A stretch of DNA of 64,000 bases from Muricea muricata (GCA_963855995.1 OY979716.1:92387369-92451368); one strand, 5' to 3'; positions 7,774 through 20,469 are shown, counted from the first letter of the stretch. Numbers and translations: made by a program. Notes: generated by a model from the sequence alone, not told the origin.

Positions 7774-7850
7774 CGGAGCCCTTACCCCTGTTGATTAATT
7801 TCCAGGTCATTTGTGAAACCGGGCGCGCGCCCCGGATGCCCGGAAACATG
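7774..7850 (-). repeat. Recurrent leader-like segment, copy 1
   Basis: This 75-bp segment (minus strand: TTTCCGG..., ending CAGGGGTAAGRGCTC) recurs at 9760-9834, 50315-50390 and 51452-51528. It ends at a good splice-donor sequence (GGTAAG) in three of four copies. Two copies (1 and 3) lie just upstream of small zinc protein exons, copy 4 lies about 0.25 kb upstream of Z3, and copy 2 lies upstream of the acidic-protein gene. Confidence 0.5.
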
Positions 7851-8029
7851 ATGGGAACGAGTAATATGATAGGTTTAGATTGAAGCAGGCGGGTTTAATC
7901 TATTGTGAAAAAACGGATATGGTGCGCCAAGTATAACAGGAATGAATCCCCCCGTTTTTACACCGTAAAGTATATGTATGTGTATAATGTAATATTTGTC
8001 TGAACTGTTTTTATTTCAACTTATGCTGG

Positions 8030-8501
8030 TATTTCTTAAAACAATAGTCGTAGAAAGGCAACAAATTATTAATTTTATACACAAACACTATATACATTTT
8101 TGTACCATTTGTACCACATGCAGCCTAGTGAGATGCGTCCTGTCCCCACAACACAGACGCACACATTTTCGTTGCATCCAGGTCTGGACATTGTGGTAGG
8201 GAACGAGAAGTAAATAACTAGCTTATTTAAACAAAATTTTATAATGGTAAAATTGAAGATAATTTTACGAGTCATCGTATACTTATTCGTTCAGACATCC
8301 TGGCTGACTGGCTTGTTCTGTGTGTCTCTGAGTGTGTTGTATGTGTGTGTGTGCAAAGTATGTCTATTCCGGCAGGGGATTCGAATAAATTGGTAACACT
8401 TTTTTTTGCTCTTTAACGCTATTTCTTAAAACAAAAGTCGTAGAAAGGCAACAAATTATTAATTTTATATACAAACACTATATACAATTTTTGTACCACT
8501 A
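8030..8501. repeat. Direct repeat pair, about 80 bp each
   Basis: Bases 8030-8109 recur at 8422-8501 with a few changes (ATTTCTTAAAACAA, then GTCGTAGAAAGGCAAC). No coding meaning is seen. The wider stretch 7851-8760 holds no recognised gene. Confidence 0.65.
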
Positions 8502-8767
8502 CAATACTACCTTAACACAACTAACTGTCGGACTATTATTATTGTTTCTAATCTTTAATCATGTACCATGAACTAAGGCTTCTGTGCATGGGGAAATGAA
8601 CTTTGTTTTGTGTGCCCAAGTTCCAAGTGACGTAATGCAGCATCTTAACGGACGTCTAGTTTTATATGCGTTGAGTCATGCCAGTCATGGCAAATGCTCG
8701 ATGTTCTTACAATGTTTTAGCTTTGGACAAAATTGAACGTCTGCTATTTATGTCTATTATTTCTTGG

Positions 8768-9459
8768 TGTAGTAGGACCAAAAGTTCATTTAACATATAG
8801 TTCAAAAATAGGGGCAGTCCTTGGGGGAAAAAGGTTTCTTACACGATGGTGTGTTTCATGTCACTATTGACATGTTTTGGTTCAGTTGACTTTGTTTTAA
8901 CGAATTATGTGATGGCATCATACTGTGGAACGCAGACTTGTATTCCCCATAGCAAATATTATTTTTGTTATTTTTGGTTCGAAAACTTCATCACAAAGTT
9001 TTTCCACATTGGCTCTGACCACAGGTGTAAAAGTTGGCAGGACAGTACGTCCATGCTTATTGACAATATGTTTCGAATGACTCGACCCCTTAGAAAAAGA
9101 GAGACTATAAACATTTGTTGATTCAAATTTTAATGAGATGATAAGTGTGCACAATATATACAAATATATGAGACATATTTACATGATAGCAACATTCGCG
9201 ATAGACTATAAACAGCAAAACGATAAAAGGTTGGACAGTGTTCTCAAAACGTCTATAAAATGAAAGTTCTTGTTCTGACTCATCTTCGTTCATAAATTCA
9301 ATGTCTGAGTCGCGTACAGATTCGGAATCATTGTCACTTTCGTCGTCTGTGTCCATTAAATCAATGTCTTTTTCAGTTTCCATGTGATCACGATCATCTG
9401 ATTCCATCATTTCATCTTGCTCAATCATCACAGGCTTGTCATATTCCATTAGGTCCATT
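8768..9459. repeat. Segmental duplication, copy 2 of 2
   Basis: Second copy of the block at 2154-2842, including the ATPase-like remnant (8918-9163, minus) and the acidic-protein ORF. Confidence 0.75.
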
Positions 9460-9524
9460 ACTCTCTTGTCTTTTGTCAACAATAACCCTTTTGTCAACCA
9501 CAGCTTGATATTCTTTGACTTCAC
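9123..9524 (-). CDS. Acidic protein, second copy
   Basis: Longer form (133 aa) of the acidic protein at 2502-2813, with an extra N-terminal basic segment (MKSKNIKLWLTKG). The acidic core has ETEKDIDLMDTDDESDND and the same hydrophobic tail. Met23 (MDLMEYDK) is an alternative start. No domain is recognised. A leader-like segment lies 236 bp upstream at 9760-9834. Confidence 0.4.
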   Translation of the reverse strand: MKSKNIKLWLTKGLLLTKDKRVMDLMEYDKPVMIEQDEMMESDDRDHMETEKDIDLMDTDDESDNDSESVRDSDIEFMNEDESEQELSFYRRFENTVQPFIVLLFIVYRECCYHVNMSHIFVYIVHTYHLIKI

Positions 9525-9759
9525 GTTTGTTCACAATTCGCCAGGTCCATCTCTCTCTACTGATTTTGCACTCATTTTCGATTTTAATTTGTTTTCATTT
9601 TTACCTGTCCTAATGGTAACAGGCTTACTTCCATATTAACAAACTCTTTCTTTTAAGGTATCAAAATTTAAAACTGAACTGTTCTTATAATTCAAAGTAA
9701 ACCCCCTTATCTTACAGTGTGTCAGTAGAATAGTCACAGGTATTGTCCCGGAAGTGACC

Positions 9760-9834
9760 AGAGCTCTTACCCCTAGAAATTAGTTCCTAGGTCGGCCGTG
9801 TGGACCAGTGTGCGCGCATGCTGACCGGAAATAT
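9760..9834 (-). repeat. Recurrent leader-like segment, copy 2
   Basis: Same 75-bp segment as at 7774-7850; it ends in CTAGGGGTAAGAGCTC on the minus strand, keeping the donor-like GGTAAG. Confidence 0.5.
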
Positions 9835-11498
9835 GTTGATAGTCAAAGGATGAGATGTCTATGGTACTTATTAATTTGTTCCATTTTTTTAGTTTTTTAC
9901 GTTTATTTTCCTCAGTGAAAGCGTCTAGTTCAATGATCGGTGTGTTGATTTGTAATGATTTTAGCCCAATATTTATGTAGCGAAGGATAGCATTATGTAC
10001 TAGAAATTAGTGTGTTATTTTGTTTGATGGTATATGTGTGATACAGTGCACATTGTTTGGAGTTTGTAAATTAAGTTCTCTTTGATACAGCTAATTACTG
10101 AACAAACATGTAAGATGACCACACTTTTTTAGTTAGTTTGTAAACTACATCTTTGTGGTAGCTTTGTACATGATTCAATCATGTAAACGTTTCGCCTGGA
10201 CCTTTTAAAACAGTTTTATTAAAACAGTTTTCGTGATTTCTTCCCTGGCTATCATGTTTCAAAGTTTCCTACCAGTTTTGTAGGCGTTGGTTAGCTAATT
10301 ATAGTTTTTGTGCTAATTATAACATTTTTTTTCGAAAATTTTGAAGAAATATTGTAGAACCTTTTTTAAATGAAAATTTATAAAAAGAACAAATTTATTT
10401 TTATTAGATTTTACTATATTAAATATTTGAATTTTGTAAATGAAGTTTGTTGCTCTTTGTAACACCTCGTTAAGTAAGAATACTCTTTCTGTTGTCCAAA
10501 ATAAAATGGCTGAAATGCAAATTCAAACTCTCTTATATAATTTATAAGCTTTTTAGCAAACCATGTCAGCCGTGATATATCAAGTACAGTCGCTGAGAAT
10601 CTAAAAAATCATCTAAATTTATACATTCTTCTTATCAAGGATATAATGAGGGGCATCTTTTGTCGTGTTTTAAGTCGTTGATAAAGCTTCAATATGCTCA
10701 CGGAATGCTCGCGCTCCAAACTTCGATTTTAAATGTGATAAAATACTCGTACGCGTGTTTGAATTGTACATAACAGGTGACTTTGAGTGGCGTCCAAACT
10801 AAAGCCTCCACCTTGACAATCCTTGTGAGTGGTTGGTTGTGGCAATGAAAGTCATTAAGCTATAGAAATTTGTTTATTTCTAAACTTGATCGCCATTAAT
10901 GATTACATTTGTTTCAAAATGGCAATCACAAAGCCTGGTCATTTCAGGTTGGTATATTTACCTTATTTTTGTGAAATCACTTTTAAAAAGTGATTAGAGC
11001 CACGGATTGCAAAATTTGACTTATGTGTATGATGACTATTAGCATATCACTTAGTGCACATGTGTCGCAGAATATTAAAATTAAAACGCGACAGGAACTT
11101 TATAAAATGTTAGTATTTGACGATGTATGACTGATCTAATATATCTCATGATTTACAAAGTAGCATGTATCTCTTCTATTCCTCCTACAGAGTGTCCTAA
11201 AAAAGCGGAACCATTGAGACATTAAATATGTATTCTTTACAAATTCTTTTATTTTGAACAGAATAAACTTTTTTGAGACACCCTGTAATTTTGAGACTGT
11301 TCCCTGTGACATTGTGGGCATATTAAAAATATCAATTTGAAGTTAAGATGTACGCATCTTACCTTACTCGTCACGAAGAAACGTTTTCCTGCCGGTAATA
11401 TTTTTTTCATTTTTTCTTCTCCTTCATAAAAAGTAAAGGGCCGCTACTGTGTATGACACTCGTATGTATTAGCTTTATGGCAGATCTATTGTTATGTT
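9835..11498. other. AT-rich, no gene seen
   Basis: Bases 9945-10020 resemble 4737-4810 (GATTTTAGCCCAATATTTATG), so part of the stretch is another piece of the duplicated zinc-protein locus. The rest shows no coding or repeat signal that I can support. Confidence 0.5.
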
Positions 11499-11727
11499 TT
11501 GAAGCCGGAAGTACGTCATATTTTCAGACTTGCGGCCATGTTGGATGGCTCCACTTGAGAAGCTATGCTATACATTTCTAATACAGGATGTAAAGTTTTC
11601 ATTTTGAAATAGAAAAAAAAATGTTTTAAGCTTTCAAAAAATCAGTTTTGTAACAGAAACCACATCGATTCACTCCTTGAGTGGGGCCATTTAACATGGC
11701 CGCCATATGACGTGTTTCCGGCTTCAA
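11499..11727. mobile_element. MITE with GAAGCCGGAA termini
   Basis: The ends are TTGAAGCCGGAAGTACGTC and its near-complement GACGTGTTTCCGGCTTCAA, with imperfect pairing over about 50 nt including a CGGCCATGTT segment. Length 229 bp, no ORF. The superfamily is not determined. Confidence 0.55.
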
Positions 11728-13296
11728 TTTTATTTGGGTTTTGTCCTATGCTTTATTTCCTATGTACTTTACAGATCATAATACATATCAATGGTATACG
11801 AGGATACTACATAAGAACTTCCGTTGCAGGCTCCCACCCTTACATTGGAAACGCCCAAAAATGATTGCGGGGGCTTAATCCCAGCTCATAACCGAAACGC
11901 TTGTTGGGACCTGATTATTGGAATTTTATCAGAATAAAACTATAAAAGCAAAGCAAAGCTTCGTTGTAGGTCGGGTCTCTTCAATTGTTTTTCTTCTTAG
12001 TGGAAAATATTCCCAAAACAGGCTGTACATAGTCTTAGCAAAATCAATGGTACAATGATTTTATTGACATTGTGAAAAAAGTACTATTAATATATACCTT
12101 TACTATTTGTATCTTTTTAATAAATCGTTCAATTTGAACAATGTGTGAATTATTATTGATCTTCACAATGTTTACCTAAAGAGCATTGACAACCAACATT
12201 TTAAAAAAAATCATTTCAAATGCAAGGAAAATAGCCGATTGGCCGTTTACCTGTTTAAGGTATGGTTTCTATACGATGCTGACTAACTCCCGACATATTG
12301 TCCGCAAGCATTGAAGGAGAAATGATTCATGGCAAAAAAATTTCTCATGAATGATCAACGACGATGGAGCTGTTTGAATGTCGGTGATGCGGATATGGAA
12401 TGCGTGTCGGAATATAACTTGGATTTTGGGTTTCAGAATTTTAAATAATCAAATCCCTTCCGCCCCCCCCCCCAGCGGAAACCTAACCCTGACCCAAATC
12501 CAAAAAATTGAAATAAGTTTAGAAAAAAAGTTTGACGAAGTAAAAAACTAAACGACTTGTAGCTAGGATTCAAACCCCGTTCTGTTGTACCACTTCAAAT
12601 CGCACGTTTAGCTAGATGAGCTAACAACGTGCTTGCTGGAAACCGTCAAAACAACTCGTACTTATGATAAAACTTCATCTAATTGAGACCAAAGCAATCT
12701 GGGAACGAGAGCCATGGTGCTACCAGACAGTCTGCAGTTTCTAAATAGGCGTCGGCGATATATATATAGAAACCAGGATTAAAATACCAATGTCCGTTTT
12801 AGGCAATGTACCGTGTGTGACATTTCCCAGAGTTTTGCATCAAAATGAAAACGCATGAGATAAAGATATTAGTTTTGCCAGGAGGCGAGATTGATGTGCT
12901 AGTTATTGCGAAAACTTTCCAAGATTAAAGGAGCTTTTTGAAACATTTCAAAATGAAAACTCTCGAAGACGACCTTGCATGTGTACACATGGCCTTACTT
13001 GTGTAGATATTTGAAAAATTTAGAAAAGATAGTTTGTGAACACAAGTTGTGATAGCAGAAGCTAGCTCAGTTATTTGATTGTCGTCGTTGACAAAAATGC
13101 TCCATTCAATACTGTAGCCAGAGATTCCACAATTTATTTGTATACGACTGTCCTCATAGGCGAGAAAACTGCCACATACAATATACAATATGAAAATACT
13201 GTAGAAAAGTTATGGGTACCTTTCAGAAAAAGCGTCTCTATACTGTTGAGGTTCTCCCTGTTTTTTGATAGATGACCTAGATGACCCTGCCAGTAC
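11728..13296. other. No gene seen except tRNA-like patch
   Basis: AT-rich sequence with a C10 run near 12466. At 12555-12632 the minus strand has GGGGTTTGAATCCTA (B-box-like) and TAGCTCATCTAGC (A-box-like), so it may be a decayed tRNA-derived SINE head. Acceptor pairing is poor, so I do not call a tRNA. Confidence 0.4.
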
Positions 13297-13600
13297 ATTT
13301 TTAAATACCGCTATCAAGATAAGCATTGGTTCAGGTAGTTGTTACATGCGTATGCTCCAGCACAACCTTTGTTAAAACCCGATTTGTTTGTATAACCTTT
13401 GCACAGTACTGTATGCTGTTAATTTTGGACTACCACCGCCCTGCAGTCATCGTCATTTTTAAGAGAATTTCCTTGATTGTGGAAACTCTGGCTGCAGTCG
13501 TAAGTCATTAAGTGTTCTTCAATTTGTGTTCTTTCTATAGATGTAAATATTTTGGGATAAATCATAAAATTACAATAAATGTGATATATTTAATACAGTA
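13297..13600. repeat. Dispersed repeat, copy 1
   Basis: About 300 bp that recurs in direct orientation at 15980-16262 (shared start TTTTTAAATACCGCTATC). There are many small differences, so it is old. No coding potential is seen. Confidence 0.65.
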
Positions 13601-14794
13601 AACGGGTTATAATGAGATAATTTTATGACCTTTAGAATCATATTATACAGGGTGTATAATAACAGGGTGTTAACTTAAGTCCTGGCTTTAAAAACGAATT
13701 TTACCCCCTGCAAAGTGGGTTCCGAAGTTTCGTGAATTCTGCGTGGATTTCGCGTGAATACTAACAAGTGTTAGCTACGAGCAACTAGTGAACTAGGTCA
13801 CATAGTAGAACAGTTTTTACTTTAATAAGACAAAGGTAAAGTGGAGTTAAAAGAGTCATCTACACGATAAATGAATTATATTTAACGTTTTGAACAATAT
13901 TTGCAGATATACAAAAACAATTTATTGCCTTCCTTGTTTACATTTATACATGACAAAACTTGGATGTTTTCTTGTATATTTTTCTCACATGAAACAAAAG
14001 AAGTCGAAAAGATTATATTTTAACTTTTAAAAACGAGCTTTAAAAGCAAAATCGATAAAGTTTTGCCGTTTTCGCCAAAGATTTTTTGCTTGACTAACTG
14101 TTTCCATGGAAACAAGAAAATTCAAAATGGCGGAAAAACTAATGACTTAAAAGCTAAATTAATTCTTTTATCGTAGTGAATTTAGCCCTGCATGCGGTCC
14201 TTTTTTGGGGGAAAAATGTTTATGCAGTAACACAGTTGTTGCTAGATGGCACAAGAAGTGTGTTATGTCACCTCATCTGGGAAAAAATGAGTAAAATAAA
14301 AGCTGTCAAAAGTCAGAAGAAATTGCCTCGGGAGACTACCCTGTATCAAATACTAGCTCTCAGTGACTATGAAAGTAAGTTCATTTCCTACCCATTTTTG
14401 GGGAACTAACCGGAATGTGTGTCCTCTGTGCCGAAAACATGAAAAAATGGAAATGAAAAAATACATCAATTTTTAAAACAATTCTTTCTTTGTCCTAAAC
14501 TATACATTCAGGACACTCATTCCAGTTAGACTGATAAACTTGAATATACGTGCTTTCTAAAGCATACAATTTGTAATGCTAACATTATTCCGCAAAAATA
14601 AGTAACGCAATATCAAGGATGTTATGGTCACGTGACCGTTTCCATAGGAACAAAATGTTGCAGTTTGTTAACACTAGGCCTAATTATTATTATAGCAAGT
14701 TTGGTGGAGGTTGCTTTAATATATGATGAGTAATTGCCATTTATGTCATATTTTGCTAAAATGAGCTGGAGCCATGACTTAAGTGCACTGAGAA

Positions 14795-15460
14795 TCTGAA
14801 ATCGCTCTCTGTTTCGCGAAACGCCTCAATGTATGCTGTTAAAATACATTGTTTTGGTACTTATAATCTAGAATAAACCGAAAAATAAGAAATTCGAAAC
14901 TTCAATACCCTGGGAGTTGTGTCTTTTATGACAAGTTAAATATGCCTTGCGCGCACAACGTAAATGCTTAAAAGTTCTTTTGACTTGGTAGATGGAAAAT
15001 TTGTCGGGTGTTGTATTGCTGTACAAAATTTCAGAAAATTTGCTTAAGTCTAAGCTGTTCAAAATGTCGGGCGAACTTCCATATTTTTAGCAAAATTAGC
15101 TTTCTGCATGTTTAATTTTTGTATTTACCTAATTTGCACACAACTCCCAAGGAACATTTAATTAAAATTGGAAACTTTCTTCAGAAAAAAGATTCTTAAC
15201 TCCATCAAATTTCTTGAAATTTTGAACAACAGTAAAACACCTAACATATTTTCTACTTACCAACTCAAAATTACTTTTAAGCATTTCAATTTCGCGCGTA
15301 AGCCATTTTTAATGTGTTTCAAAATACGCACACATCTGGGTTTGAAACATTTGAATTTCAGAATATTTTTATTTATTCTACACCGCCAGTACCCAAGCAA
15401 AGTATATTAATAAAAAACTTCATACTTCAAGCCGCTTCGCGTGGTTCAGAGACATTTCAA
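14795..15460. mobile_element. Diverged foldback element
   Basis: The left arm (14795-15065) and right arm (about 15165-15460) are inverted copies at roughly 65-75% identity. Both carry the same coding-like run when read outward (for example KITFKHFNFARKPFL against KRTFKHLRCARKAYL). This looks like an old MITE or an inverted gene fragment. The flanks 13600-14795 show nothing I can support. Confidence 0.5.
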
Positions 15461-15507
15461 ATTGTCTACTTTTTTTAAGAGTTTCTTACGTGTGATCAAA
15501 TTACATA

Positions 15508-15717
15508 AATTATCAAATCACAGAAATCTTGTTATTTAAGAGAAGTGTGATTATTTTTAGGAAAGGTAAATCTCTGCAAAAGGAGGTTTACTATAATTTT
15601 GTCACTGTATACTAATTAGTGTGCTAGTATTTGTTATTTTGCAGAATTTAGTCCCTTTATATTTGGAAATTGCCGCTAAATTTCACCAACATAATTTTTC
15701 AAGTCAAACGACAAAAA
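15508..15717 (+). repeat. 210-bp interspersed repeat, copy 1
   Basis: Begins AAATTATCAAATCACAGAAA and ends AAGTCAAACGACAAAAA. The reverse complement lies at about 56368-56585 with about 90% identity. No terminal inverted repeats are obvious, so it could be a SINE-like or solo-LTR-like repeat. Confidence 0.65.
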
Positions 15718-15979
15718 ACATCCCACCAGAACAATGGTACAAAATTTAAATAGATGACTCGTATTGCTTTGTACTAATGAACATTGCGGTACACTAACTA
15801 AAGCTTATGTTACTTAAAGTGAATATGTTTGATGAATTTTCTTGTTTCAAATAAAAAGTCTTTCACTTGTCCATTCTTTTCATTTCGTTTCATTTCTAGT
15901 TTCTACCATTTTTCTTCTTGCTAGTTGATCAGACTTCAAATCACATTCAGAGTAGACACATGTACGCTTTAGCGTACCT

Positions 15980-16262
15980 ATTTTTAAATACCGCTATCAA
16001 GATAAGCATTGGTTCGGGTAGTTGTTACATGCGCATGCTCCAGCACAACCTTGTTAAAACCCGATTTGTTTGTATAACCTTTGCACAGTACTGTATGCTG
16101 TTAATTTTTGACCACCACCGCCCTGCAGTCATTTGTTAAGAAATTTTCTTGATTGCGAAAACTCTGACTGTGGCGTAAGTCATGTGTTCTTCAATTTGTG
16201 TTTTTCTTTCTATAGATGTAAATATTTTTTGGTATTGCCATAAATCATAAAATTACAGTGAA
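15980..16262. repeat. Dispersed repeat, copy 2
   Basis: Second copy of the repeat at 13297-13600, shortened in its middle. Confidence 0.65.
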
Positions 16263-16882
16263 TTATGTGATATACTATTGGCAGTAATGAGATAATTTTA
16301 CGTTGTGCCCTCGAAAAGTGTCTGGAGAATGATTTTCGTAGTGCATGTCTGAGAACTAAGATATTTTTATAGTGAGTAACACTTTGAAACACGCTGAATT
16401 CAAATCCGAAGAGCTCCCGCACCGTAGAATCGCATTTTCCCCTCAAACTGCTATAATTTTAACTTCACTAATGCGCGTTGGACGTAAAGAACATATAGTT
16501 TCCACAAGTTTGGCAAGGTACGATATTACTTTCTAAAATCGTCAGTTTTGGTTTAAAGTCACAAGAACGTTAACGTCAAGTCTGGCCTATATCTCTGGGC
16601 TGAGAAAGAGTTTCTTGCGTGCGACCAAACTACATCGTGCAGCGAAGTTAAATTCTAACTCATATAATGGGTCAGCATTTAAATTCTCAACACAGTCTTT
16701 GAGACGTTAAAATATTTAAAAGGTAACTTATCGTTTTAATTGAACTATGATATATCTATTGGTGGTATTTTGTGCGATAAGCGAAAATTAATCGAGAGTG
16801 GCCTTTTATATACGCTGAAATCACTAAATATAAACTGCTCATGCACAAATTTTTGTTCTTCGCCGTACGTTTACAAAACAAG

Positions 16883-17310
16883 GGCCTGTTGTATAAAAAG
16901 TGATTAAAGTTATTAAAGTGATTAAAGTATGATTAGTGTAGACATTAACCAATTAAAACAAGGTATTTTCAGTGGGTATTTTGTACTCAATCACTACTTA
17001 ACTACAAAACAGTGGTTAAGCAACCCATGGACAATATTTCATTTTACGGTTGCCTTTGCCGTTACGTTGGCTTCGCGTTACATTTGTTTTGAATACCCCG
17101 ATCGCGTCAAAAGCCATTTTGGCTTCATTTCACGGAAAGAATGGAGTTTCCTCCTTCGATCCGAAGAATGGTTTAGTAGAAATGTTTTAACAGCAAAATC
17201 GAGCAAATGTAATTCCAAAGGCGAAGATTTAAGTACATCTGGAATGAGAACGATCGATGGTATAAAATAGCGTTCTAGCTAATTAGGTCCAGCTTATCGT
17301 TGATTCTCAT
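16883..17310. other. Single TIR-like end, otherwise no gene
   Basis: GGGCCTGTTGTATAAAAA at 16883 resembles the terminus of the TIR element at 42239 (GGGCCGGTTGTATAAA) and is likewise followed by GTGATTAAAG-type direct repeats. No matching right end was found. The open frame at 16929-17270 has no recognisable domain. Confidence 0.35.
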
Positions 17311-17528
17311 TTGGGATTGCCTTCTTTGTTTCACGAAGTGTTAACTCATTTTGTTAGAATTTTCGAAATTTCCGGTAATTCAAGCGTACGTCTCTTCCAC
17401 TTAATGTTTTTACAAAACCTAAATGTTTCTAATTCTCTGCAAATAACTTGCAAATCTTTTTTGTTGGATAGCATTGACGGTAATACTGAATACCATCGCG
17501 TTCATAAAGCCCTCCAAACAAACGAGTT

Positions 17529-17599
17529 GACTCCGTGGCGCAATCGTAGCGCGTCTGACTCCAGATCACAAGGTGCGTGTTCGAATCACGTCGGGGTCA
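17529..17599 (+). pseudogene. tRNA-Trp-like (CCA), degenerate
   Basis: GACTCCG...CGGGGTC acceptor arms pair well and the anticodon loop CTCCAGA gives CCA, but the anticodon stem is mismatched (TCTGA against TCACA) and bases are missing relative to the copy at 19896. Confidence 0.6.
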
Positions 17600-18474
17600 T
17601 TCTGGATAGCTGACGGGGCTAGTAATAGTCGGTACAAGTGGGAGTTAGGTTTTGTTTCTTTGAACCCTCTTGACGAACTGTTAAAAATGCACTGCAAAAT
17701 AATAAAATTCTGCTATTTGTCCTCTTAGGGAAAAAACAAAGGACAGGAATAGAAAAGATACTTGGCTTCCACTGAGACTTTAACCTGGAATGCCAAAAAT
17801 TACACCATGGATCCAATCAATGCGAATTTTAATTGACTACAAATAAGACGTTGCTACAAGGATCCCACCAGTATCCACTATAAATCAATAGAAAAGAGTT
17901 GTATAATCATATACAAAGCCGAGTTAGGACTCGAAAATAATAAACTGCTGGGAAATACCTTAGTAAATAGTGCTTATAACATAGTGCTTGTAATAATGCT
18001 TACTGCATTGTAATAATAATAATGCACCGGATAATGCTTGTAATCGATAACGTCGACACGAGCTGGAATATGGGTTTCGTTTCCTATTTCTTTACACGCT
18101 CTTTCCTTAACTCATAAAAAATACAATCCGAATTTAAAAATCGTCGCTATTTCTTGCCAATTCAACAACACACAACAAACATAATGCTTATATACAGTTC
18201 AAAAACGTTTCCCCTGACCATTTTAAGCGGGTGCTCATTTAGCTTACACTGAGATTTGAAATTGGATCACGGGCTTTAAGGTCCTGAGTTTTAACCAATC
18301 CACCATGCAAACAATTGGTCAACACCTATCAATACGCCCTCTTAGGATAGACCATGTATGTTCTAGATATCGATTGAAAACAAGAAGTATTATATTTCTT
18401 CACACATATGACCGAAATAAGGCTCCAAAGTCTTCTGGGCGAAGAAAAAAATGACAGGCATTGAAAAAATGTTT

Positions 18475-18546
18475 AGGTTCCATCGAGATTTGAACTGGGA
18501 TCGCAGGATTCAGAGTCCTGAATGCTAACCCTTACACCATGGTACC
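18475..18546 (-). tRNA. tRNA-Gln (CTG)
   Basis: Minus strand: A box TGGTGTAAGGGTTAGCAT, anticodon arm CAGGACTCTGAATCCTG with anticodon CTG, and B box AGTTCAAATCT. The acceptor stem has one A-A mismatch. It may be functional or freshly decayed. Other degenerate copies are at 21145-21216, about 20163-20216 and about 17765-17815. Confidence 0.6.
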
Positions 18547-19895
18547 AATCATGGCGAAAAGTTTCTAGCAATAGGATGCATTCTGTTCGAGCTATACATC
18601 GATAGAAAACAAAAATTATTATGATTACATATAAGGCGAGATAGGATGAAAACATACAGCATCACTGAAAAATATCGTAGTTTATGCAATTATTTCGTGA
18701 TTAAAAAGATTTTGTTATACTGTGTGGGACATCCGGTGCTGTGAAAGCCGAGAGCTTAAGGCGAATGTAAAAAGTAATTTAACAAAATAGAATTTTTAGG
18801 TCAAGGTGTTCCTGTTTTCGAACGCAAGCGTTGAAATGCAGTTATTCGATGCTTCACCGACCCTCCTCATATGCATGGGATCATTAGTTAGATATCTTTC
18901 TTGTGGGTCGTTATTATGTTATATTGTTCTGCCCTTAACCATCTTTGATTTTCTCCGTCGAATTGTATTTTAGGAACATTTTGGCTGCGCACTTGAGGAA
19001 AAGAGATTATGAAGGCGAAGATATACCATATCTCTCTTGAATTAAATAAATGGTGGAAAAAAAAGCGTTGAAGGTAATTACGTCCACCTTGCCTTGCCGT
19101 TGTATCTCGATTGGAAGTGGCTTCAATGTACTTTAATGGATTGTTCTTTCCTTTAGGATCCTCGAAGTTCCCGGTATTTCAACTCTTGCATTTCTTCCAC
19201 TTCATATTTTCACAAAAACAAAATATTTCTAAATCCATGCAAATAATTTGCAAATCATACAATATTCGAGGTTTCCGATAATCCAACTCGTGCATCTCTT
19301 CCAGTTGATCTTTCAATAATACCTGAATAATTCTCTCTTAATGAAAATAATTTGCTAATCGTTTTTCTTGGATGGCATTGAGGGCAATACTTCATAGCAT
19401 CGCTTTCAAAATCTGCGCAGTATTTAGAAAAAGTATTTCAATGCTTCAAAGACCCCCCTATTATGTGCATGGTATTGTCTGTGAGATGCCTTTCTTTTCG
19501 GTCGTTATTGTAATAGGCGGCTCTTCTTCAACTCACAGATCTTTGATTTCCTCGTTGGATCTGAAGAATAGTTTTGTAGCAATGTTTCTACAGCAGAATC
19601 GAAAAAATGTAATTCGAAAGGAGAAGATTTACAGTATATCTGGAAAGAAATTGATGGTGAAAAAATAGCGTTCTAGCTAATTGTATCCAGCTTATGGTTG
19701 AATCTCAATTGGGATTTCCTTCCCTTGTTTCAAAGAATTTTCGAAGTTTCCGCTAATTCAAGAGTACATCTATTCTTTTACACAACCTAAATATTTGTAA
19801 TTCTATGCAAATAATTTGAAAATCTTTTTTGTTGCATAGCATTGACGGTAATAGTGAATAGCATCGCGTTCATAAAGACCTGAAACAAACGAGTC

Positions 19896-19967
19896 AACTC
19901 CGTGGTGCAATGGTAGCGCGTCTGACTCCAGATCAGAAGGTTGCGTGTTCGAATCACGTCGGGGTCA
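19896..19967 (+). tRNA. tRNA-Trp (CCA)
   Basis: 72 nt with intact D arm (GGTGCAATGGTAGCGC), anticodon arm TCTGA-CTCCAGA-TCAGA (anticodon CCA) and T arm GCGTG-TTCGAAT-CACGT. The acceptor pairs except its first position (A opposite C). Best preserved of three copies (17529, here, 21547). Confidence 0.7.
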
Positions 19968-20387
19968 TTACGGATAGATGCCGATGCTAGTATTAGATAA
20001 CGTCGGTACAAGTGAAGTGGGAGTTAGGCTGTGTTTCTTTGAACCCTCTTGAATAACTGTTAACTGATTTGACGAACTGTTAAAATACACTGCGAATTAT
20101 AAAATTTTGCTATTTGTCGTCTTAGGAAAGAAAAACAAAGCACAAGAATAGACAAAGATATTTAGGTTCCACTGAGATTTTAACCCGTAGTGCGAACCAT
20201 TACACCATGGTCCAATCAATGCGAACCTTGACTATCAATAAGACGTTGCTACAAGGATCCCACCGGTATCCACTACAAATCAATAGAAAAGAGTTTTATA
20301 ATCATATAAACCTCATAAAATACCTTAATTTTAAAAAAAATTGTAAATGAAATAATACATTTTGTTTCATCATGTGGGACATCCGTT

Positions 20388-20469
20388 GCGGTCGTGGCCG
20401 AGTGGTTAAGGCGGCTGACTAGGAATCAGTTTCCCTCTGGGAACGTAGGTTCGAGTCCTACCGTCCGTG
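20388..20469 (+). tRNA. tRNA-Ser-like with AGG anticodon
   Basis: Class II tRNA of 82 nt with the GGCCGAGTGGTTAAGGC D arm typical of tRNA-Ser, a long variable arm (TTCCCTCTGGGAA) and T arm GTAGG-TTCGAGT-CCTAC. The anticodon loop is CTAGGAA, giving AGG, which reads the proline codon CCU; the sibling at 21628 has AGA (Ser). The acceptor stem has one mismatch. It is either a mistargeted tRNA or a pseudogene. Confidence 0.6.

Noticed and set aside
12555-12632. tRNA gene on the minus strand
   Set aside because: A- and B-box-like sequences are present, but acceptor and anticodon stems do not pair; at best a SINE relic.
16929-17270. 113-codon open frame on the + strand
   Set aside because: No domain, no homologue in the window, odd codon use; it lies between a TIR-like end and the tRNA cluster. 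Probably chance.
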